Part shown: in pieces, positions 60,533 to 64,000 of the stretch
Layout of the letters: each line of letters starts with the position of its first letter
Numbering within the stretch: the first letter of the stretch is position 1
Assembly: GCF_964204645.1 (NCBI RefSeq)
Contig: NC_134028.1
Coordinates: 10,891,001 to 10,955,000 of the forward strand
Origin: Tubulanus polymorphus
Lineage: Eukaryota > Nemertea > Palaeonemertea > Tubulaniformes > Tubulanidae
Length of the DNA: 64,000 nucleotides
Direction: 5' to 3'
Made by a program: the position numbers and the translations under genes
The notes under the pieces: generated by a model
What the model was told of the DNA's origin: nothing
The model's input: only the letters and a program-made list of their open reading frames with translations
Database searches by the model: none

Positions 60533-60790
60533 CTGAAGAAAAAAGAACGAACAATCATTAATACACATATTGCCCTGAATGAATTTAAGGTCAACATTTT
60601 TCATGAATGGGACTACAGTCAACCTAGATTATTCTGCATCACCAGGGACCAAATTTTTTAGTATGGATTCACGGTGGTATACAAATTTTGTGGTTCTACG
60701 CATTAGCTATAATCCGTATAAACTATCATTTTAAGCACTTCAAGGGCAGATCAAGGATCTTTGTAGGGGTAATCTAGAGGAATACTAGTG

Positions 60791-60960
60791 GGTCCAGGGA
60801 CACAACACCCACTTGGGAAGTGGTTTGAAATGCTTAACAAGAGCCCCAAGGGGCACTATGGGCCAGCCTGTCGACTTTTCAATAATTATGGCAAATGATG
60901 AATTCTGTGGGTAATATTAATCAAAATACACTCCCCGCTCAGAGTCATATAATTTACACA
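60791..60960 (-). mobile_element. Helitron-like 3' ends, two types side by side
   Basis: The normal end (CTAGTGGGTCCAGGGACAC, CCCACTTGGGAAGTGG) is followed directly by the alternative end module (CAAGAGCCCCAAGGGGCAC) also seen at 39790-39938. Confidence 0.5.
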
Positions 60961-62494
60961 GTGTATTTGTAAATAGCATAGATGGGGAACTGGCAGGAAC
61001 AAATACCTGATCAATCTAATCCCTTGATCTAATTGATTTGAATGCAGAATTTGAATTGGATTTTCTGAATTCTATTCGTTCAATAAAATTAATTTGAATT
61101 TGATGTTTTATTTGTTCAATAGAGTAAAATTTAAAAGGATATGATATTTCTTTGGATAATAAAATTTGCTTGTACTTACAAATCCAGCACATGGTTAATT
61201 AGCATTTCAAGGTCATTCATCGAATTTGAGAAAAAGCTACTTGAGATTTCACAGAAATCGATCCTGTTATACAATTTTAAATCTTAAAATAAATCCCGGA
61301 AGTAAAACAGTAGACCATACTGCAGGGATACGTGAACACCTGCTGATTTCTGCGGCTAAGCCAATCATAGAGCAGAGGAGTCTTTGCTTGGTGATTGGCT
61401 TTCTATAACTGATATTTTTGTGTTCAGATTTTTGCGAAAAACCTCGCGTAAATTTCAACGAGGCCCTTATTTTCCAAATTCAGCTCCCTAGGATTTGTAG
61501 AATGGATAATGCTTTAATGAATGATTTGTATGAATATATACTCCGTTTCAGTCAGTGGGCCAATCCTCTGGGAACCATGTCATTTAAATTCGCTCCATTT
61601 GTATAGCAATAGGCTCAGCCTATGGCTGGCAGAACAATTAGTAAATGTCAATATTCAACAATCCCCAGTGAACATACTGAAACCGATGTACTTGAAACTC
61701 AAGTTACAATTTTGGTATACACAAAAATCAAAATTTCAAATCACCAAATCACTGGATTTTACTCCTTATCAAATGTAGGGAATTATTATAAAGGACCAAT
61801 GGTCCAGTGGCTCGCTTAAATGGTGTGAAGTAAAAAATTTGTCATGTATATAGGCTACTAGTACGCAAAAATTTATTTCATTGAAAATTACAATATATCA
61901 AAAAGGACTTGTTCAGTGATCTGACTTTTTAATGAGAATGAAATCTTCGAAAAACTGATTATGGGAATTTTCATAATTTTAACACATCCCTTGGATGACG
62001 TATAAAACAACTTAAACTGTGAGTGACCCATTAAAATACGGTACAAAGATAGAGCTGGGTTTCATAGGAGGTTTTTCATTATCATACGGACCAATCAGGA
62101 CAGAAGCGCGCAAGTTTATGCAAATTTGAGGCCAGTGCCGGTTACTGACGAAATAAAGTTTATCGACTGACATGGTTTTTAATAATTTCACGGATTGCTT
62201 TTAGTAGGCAGGCAAGCTTACATCTTCACTCAGACAAATCGTTATGAGCGCATTATCGATGACTGATACATACATGCATTGAACACGAGAAAATAAGGCG
62301 ATATTGCATACACTACTGCACACGACTGTTTTCAACGCGAATGCTCATCACTGTGCCGCCATTTACAAACTTATACAAATAATCAGGCTCCAAAACGGAT
62401 TGTTAATGTGAACGTCAATAAAATGACTTCAATTAATGATGATAAAACAACTATTCCAGTCGTGTAAATATCATCTTAAAAAATTCATCTTAAA
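60961..62494. other. Upstream DNA of the RNA-binding gene, no exon recognised
   Basis: Contains the inverted relative of 38575-38690 at about 61190-61420. I searched the minus strand for glycine-rich or acidic exons matching the missing 5' end and found none. Confidence 0.35.
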
Positions 62495-63171
62495 CTAGGG
62501 GTCCAGGGACACCATGCCCACTTGGGAAGTGGTTCCAAATGCTCAAAAATCTAACAATTTCAATACTCAATGTGAAAACTAAATATGCCTCGTTACCAAT
62601 TTAATATGGAAATACTAAGTTATTCTACTATTCAACGCCCCCTGGAGACCATATTCAAAACCCAATGTGCTTGAAACCCACCACAATCATTAAACATGTC
62701 ATAAGCTACAACTTTGCCTGTCTCAAACATCCCTTACCATAGAATACCCATCAGCAATTGCAATGAGAAATGGCATACCAGTAGGAAGCTACAGGCCAAA
62801 ATTGACATTTTTGGGCACTTAAAAGGTCATAGGACGGCCATCTTGAGTCCTAACGACCCAATTTTTGTTATGCTGATGGGCCCTGGGGGGATTCAAATAC
62901 ATACGAAAGATCAAGGTAATTGATTAATGTGTCTTCAAAATTTCCCTCAAAAAGTTCAAAAACATGTAAAAAGTGATTTTGGAGAACAACAATGGCTGCA
63001 AGTCGGCCATCTTGATTCTGATAGGGCCAGTTTATGGGCTGAAGATGTGTCTAGGGTAGATACATATGTAACCCAAATACCAAGACATTACATTGAAGCG
63101 TCTTCAAAACTTCCCACAATAACTCAGAACTGGATTCCATCTACGAACGGATGGACGGACCCAAGTGGGCT
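62495..63171 (-). mobile_element. Helitron-like element, shorter complete copy
   Basis: Minus-strand copy with both ends: CTAGGGGTCCAGGGACACC at 62495 and CCCAAGTGGGCT|AAAAA at 63171. It has only one partial 150-bp unit. A second 5'-end fragment (CTTAAGTCCCAGTGGGCT) lies at about 63268-63290. Confidence 0.6.
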
Positions 63172-63514
63172 AAAAATTTGATGCTATCAGCTGATCAGTA
63201 TCATCAGTGAATCAGCCGTGTGGCGAACACAATATTCAAGTATTCAAATATTGTGCCTTCCATTGAACCTTAAGTCCCAGTGGGCTAAAAAGTGTCACGG
63301 CGGCTTGAGGAGTAATAGGCAGGGTGGATATGGGTGACTTCGGTGCTAATGGGTTAAAGTCGGCTATTTTTACCAGCTTCCCGTACATCGCAGGTGCGCA
63401 TTTGCTGTGAAAAACCCTTGATTATTTAATTTTACTGGTTTAAGACCAGTGACTTATTTTTCTATTAGGCTGGTCCCAGGTCCTCATTTATATGCTTAAA
63501 GTATCATTTTAAAA

Positions 63515-63792
63515 TTACAATTTTTGGAACTAAAATTTTTATTTCCGAGTAGTACTTACCCTTTCCTATCGTTTTTGCCAATATTTTCTAAATTTGGATT
63601 TATCGCCAATGGTTTTTCTATACGACCCGGCCCTGCGGTATTGCATTTAGCCACCGGCGAAATCCGCCATCTTTTTACGTCATAGCAGACCAAAAAAAAA
63701 AAACAGCTATGCGGGGCAGGTGGGCGGGATTCCCACCATAGGAAAGGGTAAGTACTACTCGGAAATACAAATTTTAGTTCCAAAAATTGTAA
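63515..63792. mobile_element. 278-bp MITE with about 54-bp inverted ends
   Basis: TTACAATTTTTGGAACTAAA at the left pairs with TTTAGTTCCAAAAATTGTAA at the right, and the arms extend to CCTTTCCTAT/ATAGGAAAGG. The arm motif recurs once more in direct orientation at 63793-63832, suggesting nesting or a tandem second end. Confidence 0.75.
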
Positions 63793-64000
63793 TATTTCCG
63801 TCGAGTACTGTACCCTTTCCTATGGTTTTTGCTAGACTCGCCTAGCACAAGGATGGTGGGAAAGGTAGATAGAAAAACCACCGCTCAAACGCAAGGTAAG
63901 AGGGAAAAAGAGAGCACTTACCCAAGCACGGAATGGAGCACTGTAGCACAGGGAAGACCGGTTGGCCACAGTGAGTCCGTCCAGCTCAGGGCCCCCCCCC

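Noticed and set aside
63640-63665. MADFAGG open start as 5' exon of the RNA-binding gene
   Set aside because: It lies inside an inverted-repeat MITE and stops after seven codons without a usable donor.
1-64000. LTR retrotransposon or endogenous virus
   Set aside because: No protease, integrase, RNase H with LTRs, or long terminal direct repeats were seen. Both reverse transcriptases belong to LINEs.

Overview
This is a repeat-rich, AT-rich animal nuclear window. Two spliced host genes with GT-AG introns, CR1/L2-like LINEs, hAT, piggyBac-like and Tigger-like elements, MITEs and Helitron-like elements fit a marine invertebrate, probably a lophotrochozoan or invertebrate deuterostome. I cannot name the species. 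There are no bacterial operons, CRISPR arrays or ribosome binding sites.

Layout. 1-8.8 kb: intergenic DNA with two gene-bearing repeat families and a foldback repeat. 8.8-14.65 kb, minus strand: a nearly complete LINE whose ORF1 encodes an apparent DnaJ/J domain, a PHD finger and an SGNH esterase, and whose ORF2 has an endonuclease, reverse transcriptase and C-terminal zinc knuckle. 18.4-23.7 kb, plus strand: a second, unrelated LINE with an L1-type ORF1 and a broken ORF2. 24.7-26.2 kb: a 61-bp tandem array with higher-order structure. 27-30.4 kb: hairpins and short DNA elements.

30.5-42.1 kb, plus strand: a complete seven-exon eIF4E gene (218 residues), with a CACGTG E-box 37 bp before the start codon and introns full of foldback, Helitron-like and nested MITE insertions. 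43-46.4 kb: MITEs and a Tigger-like element. 47.7-60.5 kb, minus strand and convergent with eIF4E: seven exons of a nucleolin-like RNA-binding gene with five CCHC knuckles, one RRM and an RGG tail. Its 5' end was not found. Two related hAT elements with 6-bp target duplications lie in its introns. One is nearly full length with a four-exon transposase. The other is a short derivative inserted inside a splice donor. 60.6-64 kb: more repeat copies and an inverted-repeat element at the edge.

All splice junctions were read by eye. Phase agrees across every junction of eIF4E and the RNA-binding gene. Both genes act in mRNA or RNA metabolism, but nothing here shows they are functionally linked. The most novel observation is the J domain in a LINE ORF1. 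The best-supported mechanistic observations are the hAT insertion that rebuilds a splice donor and the paralogous empty site for the larger hAT copy.
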